A stretch of DNA of 40,522 nucleotides from an uncultured Fodinibius sp. (GCA_913057775.1 CAJXOG010000010.1:1-40522); one strand, 5' to 3'. Counted from the first letter of the stretch, positions 25,422-34,815 are shown. Program-made: numbers and translations. The notes: a model not told the origin generated them from the sequence alone.

Positions 25422-26265
25422 AGCGTTCTGTAATTGGAGCTAATTTCGTTTTGAACTTCTTTGCAGCTTTAGCTACTTGTCGGTCCCAATTGGCTTCATT
25501 TTTACCTGCATAAATAATACTTCGGCTAGAGTTGATAAGGGGAGTGCCTGCATGTTGTTCCAATGATTTATTCAATGCTGAAATTGAGCCGCCCTGTTTA
25601 CCAACTCCGGGAATAAGAAGTGGTGATGTGGGGAATTTATTGATAACTGATTCTAATTCATCGGCTTTGGTTGCACCAACGACCATCCCAATGGTGGTTT
25701 TGCTTGCCTGCTGTTTTCTATTCAGTTCTTTGGCGATAAAACTGGAAATAGTTTCTCCGTCTGCTAATTGTTTTAGCAGGATATCTTTTGCCCCGGGATT
25801 CGAAGTTAAGGTTAGTACATAAATGCTTTTGGAGGAATCATCTAGAAATGGATCAAGTGTTTCAAAGCCCATCAGGGGATTCAGGGTTACCGCATCAACA
25901 TCAAAATGCTCAAAAAAAGCTTTGGCATAATGCTCTGCGGTAGAGCTGATGTCGCCCCGCTTTGCATCAGCAATTATAATTTTGTCACTTGGGATGTAAT
26001 TTAAAATGGCCTCAAACGTATCCCAGCCGTTAGCACCCAGTGCTTCAAAAAATCCGAGATTTGGTTTATAGGCTGCGCAGTGTTCAGCCGTTACATCAAT
26101 TACTTGTTTAAGAAACTGCTCTACTTTTTGGGAATTTGGTTGCTTCGAAGAAGTAATCGGGTCCGGCATTAAATCCAGGTTGGGATCGAGTCCCACACAA
26201 AGGGTCGATTCGGTAGCCTGTACGGCCGACCTAAGTTTTTCGTTGAAAGTCATGCTATCAATCAT
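25414..26265 (-). CDS. pyrF: Orotidine 5'-phosphate decarboxylase (type 2)
   Basis: PyrF performs the last step of UMP synthesis. The 283-residue protein belongs to the longer type 2 subfamily. LCVGLDPNLDLMP (22-34) is the phosphate-side start, YKPNLGFFEALG follows, and the catalytic DAKRGD block has D100, K102 and D105. NPLMGFETLDPF, GMVVGATK and IPGVGKQGG (phosphate binding) come later. The start is ATG 26265; M5 is an alternative. The upstream SGNH gene is separated from it by a clear terminator, so pyrF-rnhA must have its own promoter in the gap. Confidence 0.95.
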   Translation of the reverse strand: MIDSMTFNEKLRSAVQATESTLCVGLDPNLDLMPDPITSSKQPNSQKVEQFLKQVIDVTAEHCAAYKPNLGFFEALGANGWDTFEAILNYIPSDKIIIADAKRGDISSTAEHYAKAFFEHFDVDAVTLNPLMGFETLDPFLDDSSKSIYVLTLTSNPGAKDILLKQLADGETISSFIAKELNRKQQASKTTIGMVVGATKADELESVINKFPTSPLLIPGVGKQGGSISALNKSLEQHAGTPLINSSRSIIYAGKNEANWDRQVAKAAKKFKTKLAPITERYV

Positions 26266-26314
26266 TTTAAGTTCAGCGGAAGATACAAAGGGCAGGGAGG
26301 AATCGAAATCAAGG

Positions 26315-26346
26315 AAATAAAAAAGCGGAGGGAAGGCCCTCCGCTT
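26315..26346 (-). terminator. Intrinsic terminator after SGNH lipoprotein 1
   Basis: A perfect 10-bp stem (26323-26332 with 26337-26346) with a four-base loop is followed on the minus strand by a T-rich run (26315-26322). It closes the FadL-SGNH transcript and separates it from pyrF. Confidence 0.93.
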
Positions 26347-26372
26347 GAATCAGATAAATTTGATAAAGCAAG

Positions 26373-27908
26373 TTAGTTGGCAACAGGAATTCCTTCGGGA
26401 ATCTTAGCCACATTTATTTTATCGATATCAGCATTTGTTGCACTGTTAAGCGTTTCGATTAGTTCATTTGTTAAGGCAGCATGAGCGCGATTAGAGGGAT
26501 GGATGCCATCCAGACTAAACAGGCTGCCTATAGTTGGTTGTAGCGTTACATTGGAGTTGGGATCGGTATATTGGCCATCCTGAATGATCTGACCAAAAAA
26601 GCTATTCACATCAAAGTTAATATCCCCTTGGGACGCAATGACTGAATTGAAAATACCGGTCACCGTATTGGTGATGCTAATTTCATTTTCTCCCAGAACA
26701 AACTGATTGGGAAATGGGTTTTGTTCATTCAGCCCAAAAGGTTGATTGAAATTAAAACCATCATAGTTTGCAGCGAATGTTTGGGCTTCTGCGGGTCCAA
26801 ATGTTTGTTCGTATTGTCCAATGGTAATCTGAGTCATAGTATCCTCAATATCGGATTGAGAATAGTTTGCGACCTCCTGTTCTGTGGCTACACCGGCATT
26901 GACGATATATCCTCTCCAATAATCGAGAATAGCAGTAACGGCTGCTTCATCGTATGATGGAGCCTGTGGATTGGCACTTACACCCACATAAGGGAGATAA
27001 TCTCTTGCGGTTAACAGAATTAGTGCAAGGGATGTATCATCGAGATTAGTTTTCTGGATTAAACCGGCAGGTTGTCGATTTTCAGAAGCACCAATTTGTT
27101 GGTTTTCCTGATAAAAGGTTTTCTGAACGAACAAGCCTGGGATTTGTTGATTGTCTTGGATTTGAGCCTGGAACTGCGGCCCAACAGTAGTAGCAAAAGG
27201 AATGCTGGCCACGGATGGTATATTTGCTGTGATAACCGTGGGATCAGATTCCATATTCTGAATCTGTGAAATGGCTGAAACATACTGTGTTTGGAAATTA
27301 GACGGATTGGTAAATTGACGAAGTCCTCCGCTAGTCACGTAGGTTAGGATATCATTATTACCTAACCAAAATGATACTACTGTTGGTTGTAATGCCTGAA
27401 CAGCAGCATGAATATTTGGTAGTGGATTTTGAGGGCTCCCTTCATTCACAATCAGCGGATAAAACGGATTGTTATCAGGAGCATTCATGTAAGCATCAAT
27501 CTTTATACCAGGTACGCCCAGATTATTATAAGGCTGACCTATTCCCGTATTGATCGGCTGTCCCTGATTGGTATTGTACTGTGTAGTACTATTTTCCAAG
27601 TTGGTAAGCTCAATACGTCCGGGATCACCAATACCGGGATTGCCGATAATAGGTTGCTCGAAGTTTTCAATTTGAAGTTGACGAGCAAGTAAATTTGGGA
27701 ACGAATATTTTTGCGCATCTTCATATAATGCATTGCTTTGAAAGCCCGCCGTCAAACTGTTCCCAACGGCTACGTACGAAGAAAAGTCAGCATCGCCGGT
27801 ATCGACCGGTTCAACATCCAGATCCTGATAGTCCTTACAACTTGTTATGAGCGCCAGTACAAGAACCAGCGACAGCAGTTTTTTGGAATGTTTTATTAAA
27901 TAATTCAT
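26373..27908 (-). CDS. SGNH/GDSL hydrolase-type lipoprotein, FadL-linked
   Basis: A 511-residue lipoprotein with lipobox LITSC (C24). The residues after the cysteine (KDYQD) are acidic, as in Bacteroidetes surface-export signals. SGNH blocks are visible: the nucleophile in AVGNSLTAG (S51), the glycine block NNLGVPGIKI, the asparagine block WLGNNDIL and the Asp-His pair in SLDGIHPSNRAHA near the C-terminus. The usual GDSL reads GNSL here. The protein is more than twice the size of a simple SGNH esterase, with long Gln/Asn-rich insertions. It probably hydrolyses an ester outside the cytoplasm; the substrate is unknown. It starts 21 bases after the FadL-type gene, so the two form one unit. Confidence 0.85.
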   Translation of the reverse strand: MNYLIKHSKKLLSLVLVLALITSCKDYQDLDVEPVDTGDADFSSYVAVGNSLTAGFQSNALYEDAQKYSFPNLLARQLQIENFEQPIIGNPGIGDPGRIELTNLENSTTQYNTNQGQPINTGIGQPYNNLGVPGIKIDAYMNAPDNNPFYPLIVNEGSPQNPLPNIHAAVQALQPTVVSFWLGNNDILTYVTSGGLRQFTNPSNFQTQYVSAISQIQNMESDPTVITANIPSVASIPFATTVGPQFQAQIQDNQQIPGLFVQKTFYQENQQIGASENRQPAGLIQKTNLDDTSLALILLTARDYLPYVGVSANPQAPSYDEAAVTAILDYWRGYIVNAGVATEQEVANYSQSDIEDTMTQITIGQYEQTFGPAEAQTFAANYDGFNFNQPFGLNEQNPFPNQFVLGENEISITNTVTGIFNSVIASQGDINFDVNSFFGQIIQDGQYTDPNSNVTLQPTIGSLFSLDGIHPSNRAHAALTNELIETLNSATNADIDKINVAKIPEGIPVAN

Positions 27909-27929
27909 AGCGTGATATCCTTAATTCAA

Positions 27930-29183
27930 TTATAAATTCAGTGTGAAGCCGAGACCGGGAAGATTGGCATAGGTGGTATACACCCCGTCAATGCCACCCT
28001 CGTGTGTATCGGTTACTTTTCGCTGTTTGGCTCGGATGAAGATGTAAGAGGCATCAACAGCGAGGTAATCGGTAACCTGATAGCTTAGACCACCAGAAAA
28101 CAACCAGCGATCGGAATCGGGAAGAGTTGGATCTACATAGCGATCCCGAATGGGATTTTCATCATAAGTAATACCACCACGAACGGTTAAGCCTTCGACC
28201 GGTAGTTGGGTATATTCGGCGCCAAAGCGCAGCTGCCATGAATCTTTATAATTTCTTTCATTTACAATAGTACTGCCTCCGAGGGCCGGCACAGGTTGGC
28301 CAAATTCAATGGCTAATTCATCATAACTTGACCAGCCCCACCAAACGTAGTCGAGCTCGGTGCGTAGGCCTTCAATAGGCTCCACATTAACAGCTACCAC
28401 ATAGCTTGCGGGAAGTGTAATTTTTGCTCCGCCCTGGGCCGAGGAGGGGAAGCCCACGCTTAGGTTATCAAAGGTAGCGTCACCTTCAAACTCGGTCGTT
28501 ACCTCACTTCGATAGGTGAATCCAAAAGTAACTTTATCGGTGGGTTCGTATTGAACGCCTGCATTGAATCCGAAAGCTGGTTCTTTAAGATCTCCGTCCA
28601 GAGCAAAAGTGCCTTCAGGCGAAAAGCTTGTTACAGCGCGGCTCAATTTAACTTTGCCGTGAGCAGCAATACGTAACCCAGCCCCAACGCGAATATCACC
28701 AATACCGGTATCGGAAAACTCGTATCCTACAGAAGGGGTAACAAAAATAGTTTCAATACTGGTTTCAATCGAAGAACCTCTGCCTACCCAGTCCTCGGGC
28801 CACTTGGTACCGAGTCCAAAAGGAGCATAAACTCCAATACCGGCTGTCAGATTATCGGTTATTTGATAGGAACCATAAAAATTTGGAACCAAGAATTCCT
28901 CCTTTTCCATCTTTGTTTCTTGACCGATGGGGGCCAGTGGAGAGAGGTTCCGGAAGGATGAGCGCGGAGCAATAATAGTAGCACCACCGGTTATATTTAT
29001 TCCTTCTAACCCACCCAGACCGGCAGGATTATAAAAAATCGAGGAGGCGTCATCAGCATAGGCCGAAAAAGCGCCGAGCACTCCATTGGCTCGTACGCTG
29101 GCCTCATAGATCGAGAACCCGCTGGAAAAAGCGGATCCCGAACACAATAAAACAAGACAAATAGTAGCAATTAATTTTCGCAT
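27930..29183 (-). CDS. OmpP1/FadL/TodX-type outer-membrane channel
   Basis: A 417-residue outer-membrane beta-barrel for hydrophobic molecules. A signal peptide ending near SAFS is followed by the hallmark N-terminus GFSIYEASVRANGVLGAFSA and ADDASSIFYNPAGLGGL. The rest is alternating amphipathic strands ending in LPGLGFTLNL, with a terminal hydrophobic residue. Relatives carry long-chain fatty acids or aromatic hydrocarbons; the true cargo is not visible. The SGNH lipoprotein gene follows after 21 bases, suggesting that the esterase frees fatty acids or similar products which the channel imports. Confidence 0.92.
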   Translation of the reverse strand: MRKLIATICLVLLCSGSAFSSGFSIYEASVRANGVLGAFSAYADDASSIFYNPAGLGGLEGINITGGATIIAPRSSFRNLSPLAPIGQETKMEKEEFLVPNFYGSYQITDNLTAGIGVYAPFGLGTKWPEDWVGRGSSIETSIETIFVTPSVGYEFSDTGIGDIRVGAGLRIAAHGKVKLSRAVTSFSPEGTFALDGDLKEPAFGFNAGVQYEPTDKVTFGFTYRSEVTTEFEGDATFDNLSVGFPSSAQGGAKITLPASYVVAVNVEPIEGLRTELDYVWWGWSSYDELAIEFGQPVPALGGSTIVNERNYKDSWQLRFGAEYTQLPVEGLTVRGGITYDENPIRDRYVDPTLPDSDRWLFSGGLSYQVTDYLAVDASYIFIRAKQRKVTDTHEGGIDGVYTTYANLPGLGFTLNL

Positions 29184-29286
29184 ATATTCAGGATTTTGAA
29201 TTGAAGTTAAATAAAAGTTGCAATGGGATATTTATTATGTAAAGAACGCAGTAATGATTCTAAAATGTAAAAGTGCTAAAACTGAT

Positions 29287-29301
29287 GTTAACACTGTTAA
29301 C
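29287..29301. promoter_or_regulatory. GTTAAC-N3-GTTAAC palindrome in divergent promoter region
   Basis: Two GTTAAC hexamers, each self-palindromic, are three bases apart in the 226-base gap (29184-29409) between the divergent FadL-type and methyltransferase genes. It lies about 104 bases from one start and 109 from the other. The symmetry and position suit an operator. The rest of this gap is AT-rich and shows no clear promoter or RNA gene. Confidence 0.4.
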
Positions 29302-29409
29302 TATAAAAAATTAAAAGCTTAGGAAATATAAAAGTATCAGTTTGCAATAAGCGTACTTTTTTGCTTCATTCGTGCATTAAATAATGTAAACAACGACTAA
29401 AATAGCTAT

Positions 29410-30153
29410 ATGGATTGGTTTGAAGAATGGTTCGACAGTCCCCTTTACGAAAAACTGTATGCCGATCGGGATGAGGCCGAAGCAGAACAGCTGATTGAAT
29501 TTTTAGAAGAAACCTTATTATCAGAACAATATCACTCTATTTTGGATTTGGGATGTGGTCGGGGACGCCATTCTCATAACTTGGCAAGGCGCGGTTATGA
29601 TGTAACCGGTATTGACTTATCATCGGAAGCGATTAAAACGGCAAAGGAAAAAGCTGAGGAGCTGGGGATTGAAAACACGCAGTTCGAAGTACGTGATATG
29701 CGAGATCCGCTGCCCCGGAAGTTTGATGCTATTGTAAATTTATTTACGACCTTTGGATACTTTAAAAGTGATGAAGAAAATGCTTCCGTTCTTGATAGTG
29801 TAGTACAGATGCTCAAAGGGGACGGACTTTTTGTACTCGATTATTTGAATGCGGAAAAGGTAAAACAGAATTTTGTATCAGAGGAAGAGGGAGAGTTTCA
29901 GGGAATTAGATATGAGATTAAGCGCTACATTAAAAATGGAGCTATCCATAAAGATATTGCATTTGCGGGCGATAAATTAGATAAACCGCGTGTTTACTGG
30001 GAGCGTGTAAAGTTGTATGGCTTGGATTGGTTTAAGAGGGAGATGGCCAAACGGCAGCTGGAAATCATTGATGTGAATGGGGATTATGAGGGCAGTGATT
30101 TTGATCCCGAGACAAGTCCACGGTTGCTGATAATCAGTAGACTGTCAAAATAA
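29410..30153 (+). CDS. Class I SAM-dependent methyltransferase
   Basis: A 247-residue soluble methyltransferase. The N-terminal DWFEEWFDSPLYEKLYADRD segment is typical of a Bacteroidetes branch. SAM motif I is ILDLGCGRGRHSHNLARRGY (44-63), followed by VTGIDLSSEAI and the acidic loop FEVRDMRDPLP. The C-terminal half (ISR end) contains strand-rich ligand-binding segments. The substrate, small molecule or other, is unknown. It is divergent from the FadL-type gene and convergent with the second SGNH gene, with its own bidirectional terminator. Confidence 0.85.
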   Translation: MDWFEEWFDSPLYEKLYADRDEAEAEQLIEFLEETLLSEQYHSILDLGCGRGRHSHNLARRGYDVTGIDLSSEAIKTAKEKAEELGIENTQFEVRDMRDPLPRKFDAIVNLFTTFGYFKSDEENASVLDSVVQMLKGDGLFVLDYLNAEKVKQNFVSEEEGEFQGIRYEIKRYIKNGAIHKDIAFAGDKLDKPRVYWERVKLYGLDWFKREMAKRQLEIIDVNGDYEGSDFDPETSPRLLIISRLSK

Positions 30154-30159
30154 GCAGAT

Positions 30160-30198
30160 AAAAAAAGAGGTTATCCCAGCTAAGAGATAACCTCTTTT
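30160..30198. terminator. Bidirectional terminator between methyltransferase and SGNH 2
   Basis: A perfect 12-bp stem (30164-30175 with 30186-30197) has an A run on its left and a T run on its right, so it can stop transcription from both the plus-strand methyltransferase and the minus-strand SGNH lipoprotein gene. Confidence 0.9.
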
Positions 30199-30219
30199 AA
30201 GAGTAGAATTTGGCAAAAC

Positions 30220-31914
30220 CTATTTTACAGAAATTCCAAAGGTGATATTATCTGAGACCGCTTTTTGTTGCTGTTGGCTCACACAATCTCCTGCGCAAAG
30301 TTGTACGCTTGGTAGATTAAGTACATCTACTTCCGGGATACTGGCTCCGAATGCCTCCTCTATAACATCGATAAACTCATTGGCCAATATTGCATTTCCC
30401 CGGGCATTGGGATGTATACCATCCGTAGAAAATACGCCATTGGGTGAAAAGTCTGGCTGCAAAAGCGTACCCTGAACTCTGATGCCCAACTCTCCATCAA
30501 CACCGAAAAGATCTGCAAAAGCACCTAATTCCGTATTGGGATTTCCCGGGAAACCGGCGTTGATATCAAAAAGGGCCAGCCGATCACCATTTTGGGCAAC
30601 AGCGGTGGCAATAATAGTGTTGAAGGCTGTGGTTCTGCTTTGAATTTGCTGCTGTTCCGGTACGGTCAAGTAGTAAGCATCACCAAAAGCTGATTCCTGT
30701 GAATTATATCCCAAAGGAATGACAACGCCTATGGTGGTAGGTGTTTGACTCTGTGGATTTAATTCTGTCCCAAGAACAGATCCTGCTGATAAGGTTACAA
30801 GTTCATTTTCAGTAAGTGGACGTGATTGCTCATAGGGTACTAACATTTGTCGTTGCTGAGCTGATATAGCTCCTAACTGTTCGAGCTGGTCAAATTCATT
30901 TTCCAAGTCTGGAAGATCGGGGTCATTCACCAGTATTGAATTTGCCCCTTCTTGATAATTTACTTTTCGGGCATCCATATCTTCCTGAGAACGATTGGGG
31001 AAATTATCAGCCACGGCCTGTAGGGCGGCATTTACCCCAGCTAACCCTTGATTAAGTTGTGTTGCCTCTTCGGCTGATAATTCTACGGCATCATAAGAAA
31101 CCGCTTGGAAGAAGGGTACCGTAGAAACCGGTGGGATCGTAGCAACGACTCCACTTGCAGATGTGTTATTTAAGAGTTGGGTAATAACAGCATTAAATTG
31201 GGTTTGAAAGTCTTGTTCCGAAGTCAACAGGCCAGGATTTGATGCTCCGGAAATTGCGTACCCCAGCACATCGTTATTGCCGATCCACAGGGTAAAAAAG
31301 GAAGGTTGTGTAGCAATAACATCGCCCAGAATTGTTGAGGAACCGGGAGCAGATGCAAAGCGCCAATAAAAGGGATTAAAGGCTGGATCAGACTGTGGTC
31401 CACCGGTAGCCGGAGTTAGCAGTTGACCGAGAAGAATACCAGGAACGCCAAAATTATTGAGTTCGCCGGTATTTCCCTCGTAGGGAGCAATGGGATCTCC
31501 ACCGATGGTAGGCGATGGACCGGGGATGTTGGTATCGAGTTTAAACCGACCGAGTACCGTACCATTATCTGGGTTAGGGCTTACTGAAGTATTAAACCCA
31601 CGTTCGGAGTTTATATCGGGTTGGTTAAAGTTGCCGGGAGCTCCAGCGATTTGCATCTGCTGATGGAGAAGGGCGGCAAGCGAATATTGCTGACCCATGT
31701 TATAAAGTGCACCGTCCATATAGCCGGCGGTTAATGAGTTGCCGATAGCTACATAGTTGCTGAAATCAGCAGAGCCTGCATCTCCTGTAATAGGTTCAGG
31801 AGTAGGATTTTCTTCAAGCTGATCTTCAACAAGGGAATCATAGCTACCTTCACATGCAAATAAAAAGGCAGCGACAAGTAATAGTAGAAACGATGTTTTT
31901 AAATAAGATATCAT
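30220..31914 (-). CDS. SGNH/GDSL hydrolase-type lipoprotein, TonB-receptor-linked
   Basis: A 564-residue paralogue of the lipoprotein ending at 26373. The lipobox is LFAC (C21), followed by a charged linker. The blocks are AIGNSLTAG (S60), NNFGVPGILLGQL, LWIGNNDVLG and STDGIHPNARGNAI. The same GNSL form replaces GDSL. The middle part (about 300-420) has large insertions, and the C-terminus carries a CAGDC pair and a glutamine run not seen in the first copy. It follows the TonB receptor gene by only 12 bases, so it is probably its partner at the cell surface or in the periplasm. Ester hydrolysis is likely; the substrate is unknown. Confidence 0.84.
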   Translation of the reverse strand: MISYLKTSFLLLLVAAFLFACEGSYDSLVEDQLEENPTPEPITGDAGSADFSNYVAIGNSLTAGYMDGALYNMGQQYSLAALLHQQMQIAGAPGNFNQPDINSERGFNTSVSPNPDNGTVLGRFKLDTNIPGPSPTIGGDPIAPYEGNTGELNNFGVPGILLGQLLTPATGGPQSDPAFNPFYWRFASAPGSSTILGDVIATQPSFFTLWIGNNDVLGYAISGASNPGLLTSEQDFQTQFNAVITQLLNNTSASGVVATIPPVSTVPFFQAVSYDAVELSAEEATQLNQGLAGVNAALQAVADNFPNRSQEDMDARKVNYQEGANSILVNDPDLPDLENEFDQLEQLGAISAQQRQMLVPYEQSRPLTENELVTLSAGSVLGTELNPQSQTPTTIGVVIPLGYNSQESAFGDAYYLTVPEQQQIQSRTTAFNTIIATAVAQNGDRLALFDINAGFPGNPNTELGAFADLFGVDGELGIRVQGTLLQPDFSPNGVFSTDGIHPNARGNAILANEFIDVIEEAFGASIPEVDVLNLPSVQLCAGDCVSQQQQKAVSDNITFGISVK

Positions 31915-31926
31915 GGTGTCGGTAGT

Positions 31927-34815
31927 TTAATTCATGAATTGATCAAAAGTGAAGGAGACCATGTAGATAGCACCCAACCGGGGATTGCCAAATGAGGTTA
32001 CATGGTGGCTGTTTAGAATGTTACTGCCGCTCAGTTTTATTGAGGTGTTCAATGAGGGCAGACGATAGCTTACTTGGGCATCTAATGTGCCATAAGAGTC
32101 AATAACACCCTTTCCGAAAGAAGATTCCCAGAGGAAGGCATCCTGCCAGCGATATACCACATTAAACCCAATATTTTGGGTGACCTTTCGGTTTTCGAAG
32201 TTAAGATTATATCGCCACTCGGGAGTATTATATTCGGCTCGGAACCCCTGATCAATGAGATCCTGCTGCGAGATCAGCCTGTTGAATGCTACGTTCCCTC
32301 CCAAAGAATATCCATTGCCAAGTATATATTTGGCTTCAAAAGCAAAACCATGTGCCTCAACCGTACCATCAGCGTTAACATCAAAACCATACGACTGCAG
32401 GCGTCCATTAGGCACGTTATTGTTGATGATGGCCTCTTTACCGCTATCAGAATCGGGATCGAAACCTGGGGCAGGATCATAACCATCACGAGCATCTTCA
32501 TTACCTCTTTCAGTGATATCAACGGCCTGTGTAAATTGTATTTCGGCTATAAAATCTTCATAGGCACTATAGTAGTAATAAGCGTCAATGAATAACTTGT
32601 TGTTGATAAGTGTTTTGTATCCAATTTCGAATGAATTTACCTTCTCAGTTTCAAATTCATCAAATGTAACCGGTTCCAGCAGAGCACGAGCTTCGGCCAT
32701 GGATTGCCCGGCGTTAATAGCTCCGCGTGCTTCTTCTATACTGTCTTCGTAATAAACAGTATTGCTTTCAAAGTTATATCGATCAACAAGTACCGGGTTG
32801 CTACCGATCAGCCGGCGGGTTACAACATCGAGATCAATAAGCTGGGTTTGTGTGCTGGGAATGCGAAAACCGCGCTGGAACGACGCTCTAATATTGTGGT
32901 TATCAGCAATGGTAAAAACAGCTGAGAATCGAGGACTGAACTGCCCGTCGAAATATTCGTTTTTATCATACCGGAGCGATCCCTGAAGATCTAATTTCTC
33001 ATCAGCCAATGCTTTTGATGCTTGAACATAGGCTCCGAACTCGTCGATATCGAACTCCTCTCCATTATCCTGCAGGGCAAAAAGGGTACCCTCTGAGTTT
33101 AAGTCATACCTGCGGACGTTACCTCCTACGATAAGCTCCACAGTTGAGGGATCAATAATATCAGCAAAGTTGTATTTGGTTTCAGCATGCCACAGTCCTG
33201 TTTTCTCGATAAACAAGGCTCCGCCTTCAGAAATAGGGGTGCTTCTTAAATCACCTGCCAGTGATTGAAACCCTTGACTGCCCGGTTGCGGTTGCGCCTG
33301 ATTTCCAGCCACCCGTGCCTGGGCATGGGCTTCTTCAACAGTTGCTCCCTGAGTTCTAGCATTCGCAAATGTTTGAAAGTAGGCCGGTACAAAAGTTTCT
33401 ATGTTAACAAGTGTTGCCAGGGTATTGGCGGCGTAGGTATCACCGGCATCTTCCTGGGTAGTATAGGCGCGGACAAAAAAGTTGGGATTTTTGACCTCAA
33501 ATTTTGCTGTCCAGATGTTAAAATCATCCAGTACAAAGCGGTCGTTAGCCGTATATACCGAACTGCCGGCGCCCCAGTTAAACTGTCCCAATACTTCGTA
33601 GTTATCGGTAAGGCGATAGTGTAGGGCAGTACCCAGTTTTAGGCTCTCGGAGGTGTTGTCCACGAATGATGATTCTGGGAAACCGGTAGGGGTAAAAGCT
33701 CCGGCCTCACCGTCAGGCAATAGATTTCTAATTGCGGCTACATTCTGGTTACCTGCTGCAATCTGCTGGTCGGCAATTTGCCCAATCGTAAGCAGCTGAT
33801 TTCCATAGACATTAACCCCGTTGTATACACGATTTCCGTTACGTGAGGTGGCACCGCGTTCGACTACGCCGTACGAAGCTGGTCCTCTGTCACGTGTATC
33901 TTGGGCGACAAAGTCTTGAGCACGCAGGTAGGAGAAGTTGAATTTATATGCAAATTTATTGTTGATGGCATTGGCGTAACGCAGTCCGTATTCCTGATAT
34001 AGGGAGGGATCTTCAACATTGGAGTCGAAGTGATTGGCTCCTGTTTTAACCTGTGCCGATAGTCCTTGATAATCAAACGGGCTTTTACTGTTGAGCAGTA
34101 GAATACCGTTAATAGCATTTGGTCCATAAAGTGCTGAGGCAACGCCCGGAATCAGTTCAGCGCTTTCCAGGTCAAGCTCAGGAATACCCACTACGTTTCC
34201 AACAGGGAAGTTTAAGCCCGGAGCCTGGTTATCGATCCCATCAATAAGTTGAACAAAACGAGTATTGCCGTTTGCGTTAAAACCGCGGGTATTAATAGAT
34301 TTAAACGTAATACTTTGCGTACTAAAGTCGACCCCTTTTAAATTGGCAAGGGATTCATAAAAGCTGGGCGATGCAGATTGTTGTATACTTATCGCATCCA
34401 ACTTTTCAATAGATACGGGAGATTCAAGGATGTTTTCTTCCACTCGGGAAGCTGATACAACGACTTCATCCCCCACAATAGCGGCTTCGGAGAGTTCGAC
34501 TGTTAAATCGGTTACCGAGCTTTCAGTGATTTCTACTTCTTCGGTTCTAAAACCGACCATTGTAAAAATAAGGGTTAAAGGTGGAGCTTGTTGCACAGAT
34601 AATGAAAACCGTCCATTAGTTCCTGTCGATGTACCCACTACTTTACCTTTAACACTTACATTTACGCCGCCGAGCACGGAGCCGTCCTCGGCATCCACAA
34701 CGGTACCCGAAATCTGTGTTTGAGCGTAAGCTTGGGTATTAATTAGTAAAGTAAATGTGAAGGCCACCACCAATGCCAATGATAACTTTTTTAGAATTGC
34801 TCTATTCATATACAT
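31927..34815 (-). CDS. TonB-dependent outer-membrane receptor with CarboxypepD_reg-like domain
   Basis: A 962-residue active transporter of the outer membrane. A signal peptide ends at about residue 31 (AYA). A carboxypeptidase-regulatory-like domain (QISGTVVDAEDGSVLGGVNV) spans about 33-118. The plug follows (VVVSASRVEENILESPVSIE, GVDFSTQSITFKSINTRGFN, PGVASALYGPNAINGI), then a long barrel to the end (SFTFDQFMN). It lacks the length and the SusD partner expected of a classical SusC pair; instead the SGNH lipoprotein gene comes 12 bases later. Cargo is unknown. ATG 34815 or ATG 34809 can be the start. Confidence 0.93.
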   Translation of the reverse strand: MYMNRAILKKLSLALVVAFTFTLLINTQAYAQTQISGTVVDAEDGSVLGGVNVSVKGKVVGTSTGTNGRFSLSVQQAPPLTLIFTMVGFRTEEVEITESSVTDLTVELSEAAIVGDEVVVSASRVEENILESPVSIEKLDAISIQQSASPSFYESLANLKGVDFSTQSITFKSINTRGFNANGNTRFVQLIDGIDNQAPGLNFPVGNVVGIPELDLESAELIPGVASALYGPNAINGILLLNSKSPFDYQGLSAQVKTGANHFDSNVEDPSLYQEYGLRYANAINNKFAYKFNFSYLRAQDFVAQDTRDRGPASYGVVERGATSRNGNRVYNGVNVYGNQLLTIGQIADQQIAAGNQNVAAIRNLLPDGEAGAFTPTGFPESSFVDNTSESLKLGTALHYRLTDNYEVLGQFNWGAGSSVYTANDRFVLDDFNIWTAKFEVKNPNFFVRAYTTQEDAGDTYAANTLATLVNIETFVPAYFQTFANARTQGATVEEAHAQARVAGNQAQPQPGSQGFQSLAGDLRSTPISEGGALFIEKTGLWHAETKYNFADIIDPSTVELIVGGNVRRYDLNSEGTLFALQDNGEEFDIDEFGAYVQASKALADEKLDLQGSLRYDKNEYFDGQFSPRFSAVFTIADNHNIRASFQRGFRIPSTQTQLIDLDVVTRRLIGSNPVLVDRYNFESNTVYYEDSIEEARGAINAGQSMAEARALLEPVTFDEFETEKVNSFEIGYKTLINNKLFIDAYYYYSAYEDFIAEIQFTQAVDITERGNEDARDGYDPAPGFDPDSDSGKEAIINNNVPNGRLQSYGFDVNADGTVEAHGFAFEAKYILGNGYSLGGNVAFNRLISQQDLIDQGFRAEYNTPEWRYNLNFENRKVTQNIGFNVVYRWQDAFLWESSFGKGVIDSYGTLDAQVSYRLPSLNTSIKLSGSNILNSHHVTSFGNPRLGAIYMVSFTFDQFMN

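Noticed and set aside
31927-34815. Classical SusC/SusD polysaccharide utilisation locus.
   Set aside because: No SusD-like gene or glycoside hydrolase is nearby; the partner is an SGNH lipoprotein.
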